Part shown: positions 12,101 to 18,745 of the stretch, one piece after another
Position numbering within the stretch: the stretch's first letter is position 1
Layout of the letters: every line of letters starts with the position of its first letter
Position numbers and translations under genes: made by a program
The notes under the pieces: generated by a model
What the model was told of the DNA's origin: nothing
Databases searched by the model: none
The model's input: only the letters and a program-made list of their open reading frames with translations
Source of the DNA: JBAYIE01 sp041665785
Lineage (GTDB): Bacteria; Bacteroidota; Bacteroidia; UKL13-3
Direction: 5' to 3'
Assembly: GCA_041665785.1 (NCBI GenBank)
Contig: JBAYIE010000004.1
Location: 81,135-145,134, forward strand
Length of the DNA: 64,000 nucleotides

Positions 12101-12211
12101 AACGATGGGGATGAATGTCCGGCCGGTGTATACTACTTCATCTTCAGCTGGAAGATGAGAGGAAGTGATCAAAGCAATACCAAAACCGGAACGGTTACCC
12201 TGATCAAATAA
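6131..12211 (+). CDS. Giant secreted PKD-repeat protein with CHU_C (T9SS type B) sorting domain
   Basis: I start at the ATG at 6131, because the product then begins MNKLKYYLIYLFMVMGILRSQAQT, a clear signal peptide; this gives 2026 residues. The frame is open upstream to an ATG at 6011, but those 40 residues are hydrophilic and unlike a secretion signal. PKD-type motifs recur (WDWGDGSKF, WNFGDPND, WDFGDGNQ, IDWGDGAQ), mixed with long Cys/Trp/Asp-rich regions I do not recognise. The final about 90 residues (IPNVFSPDGNNINDFF, YNRWGDKVFES, CPAGVYYFIFSW, TGTVTLIK) form a complete CHU_C sorting domain. It is therefore a predicted T9SS cargo, surface-attached or released. It lies 123 bp after the anti-sigma-like gene and ends at a strong terminator, so it may share their transcript. 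Confidence 0.9.
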   Translation: MNKLKYYLIYLFMVMGILRSQAQTVAVTPSTICAGNQATLCVTYSPPSGRTIANYKFDLFNNSNAATTITTPANQPCYTYTYPAGNHKAKVSVILDNSTQVDATPVDVVVYNLPVINAQVLSQDTQCFRGNYYVFKNLATQNGNSPSNPISFYYWNYGDANGDTVYTNADVGHNYTAPITVITGINILLSATDSKGCRKDSVFQSFIALKPNITPNFKWTFVSGPCFVSCYQFQNTSTPPANVIDTYEWDWGDGSKFTGDAQNDPSNHYDTITHCYRKDGQFNPALILTDLTGCTDSTRKRANNTTQALPQNINFRFDIVTTKSATDTATRKDTVCSGSGGTKNICFRMTPVSFAQSGAGDFVWNFGDPNDPALKNLDSSSWNPCHVYSGMGTFFPQITIKNVCPDTTFVYHSAISTFSRFDSAAFPDNDWGANPTPPPGAQVLPFKFTDPVDFMDSVDLDYTHTTRVLPQLRETNIVDTIIHAFTTAAKDRIIYFRRLDPIIDVIATDTFIKEKIRIPVTHIIEMQRMPGAKDLAHKKELVFNYRMGFDRPNVFLRQSPLITDTNNTAIQDNIYLYYKLINSFDIQSYGVEVVGPSASIELPPAGIVIKQSQKNQCGPTDTIDFVNTSAYFKSRKVWRRWDFDDNFAPQCTSFSVPRRGFPQPAPAGRWGQGAWGTAIQQDLGSDHFFIANGVIYPGRMSCKFSFDTLPRYAYPHWDTVYNWYRKGHDFMPWDYAQWDTVFPPTAPKFYVQPGDAKWWGKPVYLNIGTGEWSLTPGTTTMQYTIKSFPYTNPLTGQITTRYYVDTIPTTDVPNTIVMAWPRIDTMNLRTNNGQDLDPGSPLLVQNIPDPIGLGRGKYVMLNGPQIDTVGPTLLVKSQGDQWTISPKTPIPGGIDFYEYVFRRTIQRCLTVRQRLKDTVNNESFDPGGPYDSVVLDDQDCNDEATVQLALSKADARGLAIGGKLCPGLTTNAFGANIRFSFQQLGIYPGTKPSCGQTFVMFNYDSLADRKDLTPCDLDGFVNWQGGTTPGGITRPPFFSGANFNPMTVWTSPAGTTFIYHYGFNTGTPPPADTANGWITVGLQIGNGCKDTSRKNILMSQYRANLGVYQANMPAGQYTFAFNRIFNLRPLTPGIPDTLIDIEYVDCAFPRCVSTPVWYHNFIRIINLDAVFEEFPQQLPPNVWKLRGRGEEITVFYEDSVQDSVRYDSWQWGDATVTVDSFWYSGDDTTDGFYTKGIRRVRYNIDMLDAANPVIMDSTVWPIRASFPGATDGIKARQPGTFVPVSYDTLDYCTGMGKANPSYIIVDTALMFLPVKHRYVRTSWEADNRIDPYKGPDANISPMIHLVVSTAGCQQIAGKFITIGVIDTFDTQNADGISDSVFCVNENVYFYDSVRYWRYDASVSSLPFNPGGTRNPTQGTPPYSFLVFGFPENLMQIDTFNFWRHNEFYPLDYKGYMYGDSILKWNLGAGKYEYISRYDSVFSERIYWDFGDGNQHQGRNPVHFYEGYGRYKVSMFSRDSMGFWDTCVRYVNIVKPVAKIGLIQSVFNCGIPAVPMWDSSYMVFGTGPNTTDGIYLQYWWFGDNKNDTVNPFTPATGNPQPEYHYNSNGKFRLKMVVRTFQGCLDTTYSEIFIKGPRPAIRLLSDTIGCSPFKVTIVNMADSFDMQAPNDTPTRKTLIDWGDGAQTILWGRRDTTTHSYPDSGVFTISVTGTDEDPVTGLTTCLPSYFPDTINGANRPIKIYLVKFPVAMDVSKHHICIDEVFQIQNSSDPNYTSYQYKFYRDDDSLNTVNQNGAAPNTVDHSFDSAGVYTIYGYPTGFGPAIPLASQKNCSNPDTMTVEVHKATPEFSTDTSNVPIFRFTNLSSPSSYYFVWQLFKEDGTPVGDKNGNINDKDWSYDLKDDTGSYNVCLIAITYDTLGHCPDTICHPIKSNFLTRITIPNVFSPDGNNINDFFKIDIEGETDYNLMIYNRWGDKVFESLDSKKLWNGTNMNDGDECPAGVYYFIFSWKMRGSDQSNTKTGTVTLIK

Positions 12212-12230
12212 ATCACTTTAACACAAAAAA

Positions 12231-12259
12231 AATGCCTCCCACGGGAGGCATTTTTTTTT
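12231..12259 (+). terminator. Intrinsic terminator after the giant PKD gene
   Basis: Perfect 8-bp stem ATGCCTCC/GGAGGCAT with a CACG loop, followed by nine T residues. The A-run before the stem would also provide a U-tract for transcripts arriving from the right (minus strand), so it can serve both converging operons. Confidence 0.93.
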
Positions 12260-12281
12260 GAACTTAATTTCTGATTGACAT

Positions 12282-12890
12282 TTAATGCAATTGAACCGGA
12301 AAAACTATATCCAGATCTGTATCCGGTGAAGGAGCCGTAGATTTCGGAATGCCATCGTAATGACTCAGCACTACTCTTAGATTGCCCAGAGCAGGAGGCG
12401 TATAACCTGCCTGATTTCGTGTATCAAATGTCAACTGTAGACCAACCGGTAAAGGTGGATTGTTGTCATCGAAATCAGTAATGTACACGGCAAGTTTATC
12501 AACGATCGAATTATCGGGAGTATAGAAGAATTGATGTGTGTTTTTACGTTCTTCTATTTCGTGGGAAATGGTATCCCATGGAGTTTTTGTTTTATCGAGT
12601 AACAGGAGCATTACTGTATAACGCAAACCTGAATCCAATTTCAATGTATCGATTTGAGGTAGCGAACCTCCGGCTCCATCGGTATCTTCCCAGGTACAGG
12701 AAAAGTGTTTTGAACTGTCGGCTGGATTAAGTTCTGAAAATCCGTTAAAAATGGCGGTTGTAATTTGCTCCTGAGTATTGGTAATGGGTGGGATAGTTGG
12801 ATCAGCATCGTTTTTACGACAACCATATATCAATAAAAAAGCTGAAGCAAGGCCAAGATATTTTAAGGTTCGTGTTGAGTAGTTTTTCAT
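12282..12890 (-). CDS. Lipoprotein of the TonB-receptor-associated family
   Basis: 202 residues. The N-terminus has a hydrophobic segment and a lipobox ending LIYGC (Cys about 24), so it is a predicted lipoprotein. The mature part is a small beta-rich protein with the features EIEERKNTHQFFYTP and, at the end, DTDLDIVFPVQLH. This pattern resembles lipoproteins often labelled 'type 1 periplasmic binding fold superfamily' that sit next to TonB-dependent receptors in Bacteroidota; that recognition is from memory. It starts 4 bp after the receptor gene ends, so the two are co-transcribed. A role in presenting or passing a ligand, perhaps a metal, is inferred from context only. Confidence 0.8.
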   Translation of the reverse strand: MKNYSTRTLKYLGLASAFLLIYGCRKNDADPTIPPITNTQEQITTAIFNGFSELNPADSSKHFSCTWEDTDGAGGSLPQIDTLKLDSGLRYTVMLLLLDKTKTPWDTISHEIEERKNTHQFFYTPDNSIVDKLAVYITDFDDNNPPLPVGLQLTFDTRNQAGYTPPALGNLRVVLSHYDGIPKSTAPSPDTDLDIVFPVQLH

Positions 12891-12894
12891 ACGT

Positions 12895-15243
12895 TTAGTT
12901 TTTTACAGTTAAGATTTGAAAGGGTATCATAAAGCGAAGCATGAAATTTATTCCGGTTTCATCGGTAAAATACCTGAAGCGGTTCATATAATCGCGGTAA
13001 GAACGATTGAGGAGATTCTGAATACCGAATGAAACGGAAATGGCATCCTGTTTAACCGGGATTTCAAAACCTGCATTTACATTCAGCAAAAAATAAGCAG
13101 ATGGAGGTGGCAGGTAATCTACACCAACCGGATATCGGAATTGATGCGCAACATAGATTCCTTCTGTTTCAAAAAACAGGTTTTGGAAAACTTTGGTACC
13201 GGCATGATGGTAATTGAGATCGCCCGAAATACGGTTAGCAGGTATGAAAATTAACGGTTCTCGCGTGTGTAATTCAGATGCATGCAAATAGTTTGCCTTA
13301 ATACCAAAAATTAAATGAGATGTTACGTTGTATGCGCCGTGCAATTCAATGCCCTGCAGCAAAGCATCAGTTTGTGTGAATTGAAATGTTGGAAATGTTC
13401 CGCGTAAGGTAATGGTGGGTTGAAGGGAAGGGTATAGATAAATGTAATCGTAAATCATGTTACGATAAAAACTTCCTTCGATAAACCATTTATTCGTCTG
13501 GTGTTTGATTCCGATTTCCAGGTTCAGATTCTTTTCGCGTAAGAGATTGCTGTCACCTATTTCAAATGCCGCAGCTCCATTGTGCAAACCATGGCTGTAC
13601 AATTCGTTCATGGATGGTGGTCTCCATCCCGAAGAAGCAGATGCATAGATGCCGGTTTGGGAGGAAAGCTGATACCGGCTTCCGGCAATAAGGGTTGAGC
13701 TCTGAAACGAACGGTAATCGCGGATAATGCTGTTGCTTTTGTTCCTGAAATAGGCCGTCTGTTCACGGTAATCTGCGCGAATTCCTGCTTCTGCCTGAAA
13801 TCTGCCCCGCGCGTATTTTTCTATCAGAAAGGCATGCATGGATTGTGCAATAAAATTTGGAATGATGGGACTTTGTGTACCTCCGGTTACGTTGGATTGA
13901 TATGATAAACCTGCACCGGATTTTCCGGACCAGGATTTACTGATCCGATGTTCCCACGTGAGTTCCGACTGATAGGTTTTTAGAACCAAATCATAGGCAG
14001 GTTTGTCGGTTGCACCTGAACTGGTATTCCATGAAACTCCCAAATCAAATTCCTGGCGTTCATTTAATTGCCGCGATGTAAACAAATTCAGTGCATGCCG
14101 GCTATTCAGAACATATCGCAATTGTAAGGATTGTACTTCATGCCATACCAATTGGTAGGGATTGGCAATAGCATAGGTAAATGGTTTCATGTACAGCGGT
14201 TGCGAGGCTTGCATGGCTCGCAGCAGGTCGGTTGTATTGCCGATATGTGCCGCCCGCATAATTCCCAATCGCGCATTGAAGACACTCATTCGGCCTGTAA
14301 GCGTGAGCTTTCTATAGTTCATTTCAGCACCGGCGTTTCCATCCAATTCCTCAAATCCGGTATTTGAAATGACGTAACCGGGAGTCTGTGCATCACCTGC
14401 TTTGCGTATGGTTCCTTGCATATTCCATCGAAAGGAAGGCAGTTTAAGCGGTGAACCTTCCAACAATGCAGAAAGTCCGCCCTGCCTGTTGTTCGATAAC
14501 AAGGTACCTGTAACAAAACCTCCCATTCCGGCTTTTGTGCGAAATGGTCGGGAGGAAAGTTTAATAACACCACCCAAAGCTTCCGGACCAAACTCAACTG
14601 AAGAAGCTCCCCTGATCAACTCCAGACGGTTGATGGTAAACGGGTCAATTTCCGGCCCGTGTTCTGCACCCCATTGCTGACCTTCCTGTTTAACTCCATT
14701 GTTGAGCATAATAATACGGTTGCTGTGCAAGCCGCGAATAACAGGTTTGGATAGGGTTGGTCCGGTATTTAACAGAGTTACTCCGTTCAGGGGTTTCAAC
14801 AGATCTCCCAGATTTTGTCCCATCCGTTTTTGAATGCGCGAAAATTCCAAAATGCTTTTGTTTTGCAGGGTCAGATCAGTCATAGGTTTACCGGTCTGAT
14901 CCGTAAGTTCAAATGCGTGGAGATGCAAACTTTCTTCGCACATACGGATTATGATCGTTTGTCCGGGCGAAATACGTATGAATTGTTCATGTGCATGGTA
15001 ACCTACAAAGGTGCATTGAATAAACTGTCGTCCGGATGTCAGAGAGTCAAAAACGGCCACTCCCTGAGCATCCGTCAGATGAATATCCTTATGGCGATTT
15101 AAGCGCAGGGATGCTTTCTCCAGCGGTAAACCCGAAAGGCTATCGGTTACAATTATTCGAACAGAAAAGGTTGGCTTAACTTTTGGATTTTGAGCGAAGA
15201 TCCAAACAGGCAATACCAAACAGCACAGCAATAAACGGTGCAT
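12895..15243 (-). CDS. TonB-dependent outer-membrane receptor, probably metal (zinc?) uptake
   Basis: 782 residues. A signal peptide (to about residue 18, ending IFAQ) is followed by a carboxypeptidase-regulatory-like domain (about 25-110), a plug (about 125-235, with PVIRGLHSNRIIMLNNGVKQ and QQWGAEHGPEIDP) and a 22-strand-type barrel to the C-terminus. The plug wording resembles the ZnuD-like/Fe-siderophore branch found beside His-rich proteins in Bacteroidota. It has no SusD partner, which argues against glycan uptake. It lies between a His/Cys-rich gene (37 bp upstream) and a lipoprotein gene (4 bp downstream). The family call is firm. The zinc or other metal substrate is an inference from the neighbours. 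Confidence 0.9.
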   Translation of the reverse strand: MHRLLLCCLVLPVWIFAQNPKVKPTFSVRIIVTDSLSGLPLEKASLRLNRHKDIHLTDAQGVAVFDSLTSGRQFIQCTFVGYHAHEQFIRISPGQTIIIRMCEESLHLHAFELTDQTGKPMTDLTLQNKSILEFSRIQKRMGQNLGDLLKPLNGVTLLNTGPTLSKPVIRGLHSNRIIMLNNGVKQEGQQWGAEHGPEIDPFTINRLELIRGASSVEFGPEALGGVIKLSSRPFRTKAGMGGFVTGTLLSNNRQGGLSALLEGSPLKLPSFRWNMQGTIRKAGDAQTPGYVISNTGFEELDGNAGAEMNYRKLTLTGRMSVFNARLGIMRAAHIGNTTDLLRAMQASQPLYMKPFTYAIANPYQLVWHEVQSLQLRYVLNSRHALNLFTSRQLNERQEFDLGVSWNTSSGATDKPAYDLVLKTYQSELTWEHRISKSWSGKSGAGLSYQSNVTGGTQSPIIPNFIAQSMHAFLIEKYARGRFQAEAGIRADYREQTAYFRNKSNSIIRDYRSFQSSTLIAGSRYQLSSQTGIYASASSGWRPPSMNELYSHGLHNGAAAFEIGDSNLLREKNLNLEIGIKHQTNKWFIEGSFYRNMIYDYIYLYPSLQPTITLRGTFPTFQFTQTDALLQGIELHGAYNVTSHLIFGIKANYLHASELHTREPLIFIPANRISGDLNYHHAGTKVFQNLFFETEGIYVAHQFRYPVGVDYLPPPSAYFLLNVNAGFEIPVKQDAISVSFGIQNLLNRSYRDYMNRFRYFTDETGINFMLRFMIPFQILTVKN

Positions 15244-15280
15244 AATAAAAATAAATTAAAGATGAATAAATTGAAATGGG

Positions 15281-15670
15281 TCAGGCTATGCGCCGGGGAG
15301 GACCCTTATTCATCAATGCCGGAATTACCGGATTGGATATTGGAGAGGAGAATTCAAACGTGAGATAATAGATCAGCTCTATGGGAGCGAAACGTGATGT
15401 TTGACCGAATGTAAAAGATTTTATTAATGGAAAAGAACAGGTAAAACAAGTAGGAACCGGGGTGCTTAAGTGTGAAGTATGTCCGCATGAAGCGGCATGT
15501 ATATCATCGCAAAAAGCCAGATCCAATTCGCAATGATGGTGGGTATCTTGCTTCAGATGAGCCTCCGCATGCAGATCCGCCGTATGAGAATGAAAGGCAT
15601 TGAAAGGCATTAAGGTAACAACCAGAAGCCCGAGCAGGATGGAGGCCATATACTTTTGAAAACCCTTCAA
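15281..15670 (-). CDS. Small His/Cys-rich exported protein at head of the receptor operon
   Basis: 129 residues. There is an N-terminal hydrophobic segment (about 8-25, SILLGLLVVTLMPF). The central part (about 28-75) is rich in His and Cys: HSHTADLHAEAH, DTHHHCELD, SCGHTSH and a CFTC pair. A second hydrophobic stretch follows and the protein ends GPPRRIA. Metal binding is suggested directly by the residues. As first gene of the operon with the TonB receptor it could buffer or deliver a metal in the periplasm, or be a leader sensing it. No specific family name is claimed. The 191-bp upstream gap holds a weak -7-like TACCTTCG, with no convincing Zur or Fur box visible. Confidence 0.72.
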   Translation of the reverse strand: MKGFQKYMASILLGLLVVTLMPFNAFHSHTADLHAEAHLKQDTHHHCELDLAFCDDIHAASCGHTSHLSTPVPTCFTCSFPLIKSFTFGQTSRFAPIELIYYLTFEFSSPISNPVIPALMNKGPPRRIA

Positions 15671-15861
15671 AACGAATGCGAAGGTAATGCTTTAATCAGG
15701 CAACGAAAAACACGTATCGTATAAATCCTTAATGGTCAGAAATATACTCGCTTAAAGCAGCGATTATTTTCAGCCTGATTGACATGGGTTAATCCTTTGA
15801 ATGATCAGATACCGTTTGAAGCATGAAAAGTGGAGAAGGCGATCATTCCTGAAGAAAACAT

Positions 15862-16260
15862 TTACAGATCCCTGTTTTCAGAAGAAAAGTGTCTGGAAAG
15901 TTCTTCACCCTGAAGGTTTTGTTTTTCTAAACTCCATTTATTGGTAACCGAAGTTTCGATCCACACACGGCCTGATTTTCGGAAAACCTGCACCCACAAA
16001 CCAAACGATTGTTCGAATGCTTTCTCCAGTTCATCAACAGTCATTTCAGGAGAAATAATGATGGCGCCTGAATTGTGCAGCGGACGGCATTCGCCCAGAG
16101 TTGACATTGAACTTCGGATCTGCTTACGATGAGAATCCTCGCCGGCCGGGGCACGCGAAAAGAACTCCAGCTTCAGGTAGGGGAATAATTGGCTGAATTC
16201 CTCCTGAATGGTTAGGATCTTTTTTCCGTCTTCTATTGATATTTCCTTTTGGGGTTGCAT
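15862..16260 (-). CDS. Conserved small protein of unknown function
   Basis: 132 residues, soluble, with no signal peptide or membrane segment. Visible features are a stretch resembling a small alpha/beta fold: LKLEFFSR, the motif LGECRPLHNSGAIIISPEMTV, and a C-terminal half FGLWVQVFRKSGRVWIETS with conserved-looking aromatics. I recall similar short hypothetical proteins in many Bacteroidota genomes but know no function. It is downstream of and in the same direction as the histidine kinase/response-regulator pair, 100 bp from the latter, so it may belong to that transcript. Confidence 0.75.
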   Translation of the reverse strand: MQPQKEISIEDGKKILTIQEEFSQLFPYLKLEFFSRAPAGEDSHRKQIRSSMSTLGECRPLHNSGAIIISPEMTVDELEKAFEQSFGLWVQVFRKSGRVWIETSVTNKWSLEKQNLQGEELSRHFSSENRDL

Positions 16261-16360
16261 GATGTGGAATCTCTCCCTTACGGGAACAAAATTACCGCCG
16301 CAAACAACCCAGAAGTATGACGAATATTAGGAAATGGCTTGATTGTTGTTCAGATTCCAA

Positions 16361-17419
16361 TTAGTTTTTCATCTTTTCAAGCTTTTCAGCATTGAGAATA
16401 ATGATGGTTCTGCCGTTGATATCGATCAATCCTTCCGACTTAAAATCACTCAAGGTGCGAATGGTTGTTTCAGTGGCAGTACCAGCCAAACGCGCAATAT
16501 CTTCACGGGATATTTTCATGGCAAACTGTTTGTCATCGGCGCTTTTATAACGGTTGTTCAGGGTTATCAACGCTTCCGAAACACGTTTCCGAACCGAATT
16601 ATAAGCCAGTTTAACCAGTTGCTCTTCTTTCTCTACCAGGTTGTCGGACAACAGTTGAATGAATTTGCGTGAAACCTCTGCATTTTTATACAACAAGTCT
16701 ATAAAATCTTCTTTCGGAATAAAGCTGATATCGCTGTCTTCAATGGCCTCGGCGGTATCTGAATAACTCCGATCTTCCATCAGAGCAAGATATCCAAAGA
16801 AGTCGCCGTCTTTGTATAAACCGGTGATAAATTCTTTCCCCGTTTCGTGCGAACGCGATGATTTTACTTTACCCTTATTCAGAAAATAGATTCCTCGGGG
16901 CACGCCGTCCTCTTTGTATATGCTTTCTTTCTTTTTATAAGAACGACTGTCCCGAATGGTCGAAATCTTTTTCAAATCTTCGATGCTTCTTGCATCGTTA
17001 ATAAATTCATTAATCCCTTCAGCACTTTTTGAGAACTCTTTTTTAAGAAAATCTGCTTTACGCAAACGCACCTCAATGGCGTTCAGCAATTCAATTTCAT
17101 CGAATGGTTTAGTCAGGTAATCATCGGCACCCATTTCCATTCCTTTACGCATTTCACTGCGTTCGGCCTTCGCGGTCAGAAAAATAAAGGGTATTCCTGA
17201 AGTTGTTTCATTTTTAGATAGCATATGCAACACACCATATCCGTCAAGAATCGGCATCATGATATCGCAAATGATCAGATCAGGCATTTCTCTTAATGCG
17301 GTTTCAACGCCATCCTTTCCGTTTTTAGCGGCAAAGACCTTGTATCCGGCCAGTTCAAGGATTTCGGAGGTGTTTTCACGAACATCCTTATTGTCTTCGA
17401 TGAGTAGTACTTTTTTCAT
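16361..17419 (-). CDS. Response regulator with receiver and Crp/Fnr-type effector domains
   Basis: 352 residues. An N-terminal receiver domain (about 1-120) has the acidic pair in LLIEDNKDV and the phospho-acceptor Asp in LIICDIMMPILDGYG. A cyclic-nucleotide-binding-like beta-barrel follows (about 150-270; IYFLNKGKVKSSR, DGDFFGYLALMEDRSYS), then a Crp-type winged helix (about 280-345; SREDIARLAGTATETTIR). It is therefore a phosphorylation-controlled Crp/Fnr-like transcription factor. Its ATG overlaps the 3' end of the histidine-kinase gene by 4 bp, so the pair is translationally coupled. No CxxC or Fe-S cysteines are visible, so FNR-like oxygen sensing is unlikely. Targets are unknown. Confidence 0.93.
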   Translation of the reverse strand: MKKVLLIEDNKDVRENTSEILELAGYKVFAAKNGKDGVETALREMPDLIICDIMMPILDGYGVLHMLSKNETTSGIPFIFLTAKAERSEMRKGMEMGADDYLTKPFDEIELLNAIEVRLRKADFLKKEFSKSAEGINEFINDARSIEDLKKISTIRDSRSYKKKESIYKEDGVPRGIYFLNKGKVKSSRSHETGKEFITGLYKDGDFFGYLALMEDRSYSDTAEAIEDSDISFIPKEDFIDLLYKNAEVSRKFIQLLSDNLVEKEEQLVKLAYNSVRKRVSEALITLNNRYKSADDKQFAMKISREDIARLAGTATETTIRTLSDFKSEGLIDINGRTIIILNAEKLEKMKN

Positions 17420-18597
17420 TGTTTGAAAGTTATGGTAAAGGTAGTGCCTTTGTTTAATTCACTGGTAAAGGTAATATGTCCGTTCATTTGTTCTACATAT
17501 CGGCCAACAATATTCAATCCCAGTCCGGTTCCCTGAATATTGCTGGCATTGTGACCACGGAAAAAACGTTCAAATAAATGTTCCTGATCGGTATCAGAAA
17601 TACCGATTCCACTGTCCTGCACCACAAGTACAAATGATCCCTTTTGCACATTGCTTGCCACTTTTATAACGGTACCTTCCGGCGAGAATTTGATGGCGTT
17701 TGAGATCAGGTTAAAAACAATATTTTTAAGCGATTTTTTATCCAACGTTACCATTTCATTGCCGTGATGGGCGTAGTTGATGTACTGATCTTCTTTGAGC
17801 AGCAACTGCATTTCAGCTATCAGGTCATCCATGAATTCACGGATTTCAAATTCTTCGGCAAAATATTCTACTTTCCCTTCTTCCAGTTTGCTTACCGATA
17901 AGAAATCATTGAGAATATCGGTGAGATTGCTGATCGACGATTTGATCCGGGTTATGTGTTTGTTTTGTTTCTCTTTATCGTTCATGTCGCCGTAACGTGT
18001 AACCAGTGAAAGCGACGATAAAATAGTGGCCAACGGGGTTCTGAATTCATGGGAAGCCATCGAAACAAAGCGAGATTTAAGTTCGTTCAGACTGCGTTCT
18101 TTTTCCAAAGCTTCATTCAATTCCTGCTTCGTTTTTTCCAATTCATCGATAGCCTCTTCCAATATAAGAGTACGGTTTCTAACCTGTTTTTCCAACTCCA
18201 CCGAATAATGTTTGAGGCGGTCTTCAGCCTGTTTTCGCTGAGTGATGTCGATGATAAAAGCAATAACAAAATTTCCTTCTTCGGTATGGTAAGGACTCAG
18301 GCTAATCTCGACCGGAAATTCAGATCCGTCTTTTCTGGCGCCATAGAGATCCAGACCCTTACCCATCGACCGGGCATGTGGATTTTTGTTATACTTGGTA
18401 CGTTGATTCACGTGCGAAGCATGCATGCGGCTGGGAGTCAGAATTTCAATTTTTTTTCCAAACAATTCTCCCAGTTCATATCCAAACATTTTCTCTGCAC
18501 TCGGATTAGCCAGAATAATTGTACCGCTTTGATCGGTTTGAATAATACCTTCAGTAGCATAAAGAAAGATGGCATCAGCCCTGTTTTTTTCGGTCAT
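17416..18597 (-). CDS. PAS-domain sensor histidine kinase
   Basis: I use the ATG at 18597 (MTEKNRADAIFLY), the usual beginning of such PAS kinases; the frame is open to 18660. About 393 residues. A PAS domain (about 5-125; AEKMFGYELGELFGKK) is followed by a coiled-coil linker, a HisKA dimerisation domain with the phospho-acceptor His in ASHEFRTPLA, and a HATPase_c domain with N box NLISNAIKFSPEG, G1 DSGIGIS and G2 GTGLGLNIVG. No transmembrane segment is seen, so it is a cytoplasmic sensor; the ligand is unknown. It overlaps the receiver-Crp regulator by 4 bp, marking that protein as its partner. Confidence 0.93.
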   Translation of the reverse strand: MTEKNRADAIFLYATEGIIQTDQSGTIILANPSAEKMFGYELGELFGKKIEILTPSRMHASHVNQRTKYNKNPHARSMGKGLDLYGARKDGSEFPVEISLSPYHTEEGNFVIAFIIDITQRKQAEDRLKHYSVELEKQVRNRTLILEEAIDELEKTKQELNEALEKERSLNELKSRFVSMASHEFRTPLATILSSLSLVTRYGDMNDKEKQNKHITRIKSSISNLTDILNDFLSVSKLEEGKVEYFAEEFEIREFMDDLIAEMQLLLKEDQYINYAHHGNEMVTLDKKSLKNIVFNLISNAIKFSPEGTVIKVASNVQKGSFVLVVQDSGIGISDTDQEHLFERFFRGHNASNIQGTGLGLNIVGRYVEQMNGHITFTSELNKGTTFTITFKQ

Positions 18598-18696
18598 ATC
18601 CGCATGGTTCTGCTTACAAAGATCAAAATATCGTGCAATTATAGAACTTTTACAAACCAAATTGATCCTGAATTAACGATTCATAACCGGTATTGC

Positions 18697-18727
18697 TTGA
18701 GGAAAAAGGATTTTAACTTTAAGTTTG
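18697..18727 (+). promoter_or_regulatory. Bacteroidota-type promoter of hutU
   Basis: A TTG at 18697-18699, a 20-bp spacer and a perfect TAAGTTTG (-7 box, TAnnTTTG) at 18720-18727. The start would fall about 18732-18735, a few bases before the ATG at 18746. This rules against the in-frame TTG at 18725 as start codon, since it lies inside the -7 box. Confidence 0.7.
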
Positions 18728-18745
18728 CCCAATAATCTGAAGCAT

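Noticed and set aside
18049..18735. Plus-strand 228-codon frame opposite the histidine kinase
   Set aside because: The minus strand has complete PAS, HisKA and HATPase motifs; the plus frame has no recognisable features and a Phe/Ser-rich composition typical of antisense frames.
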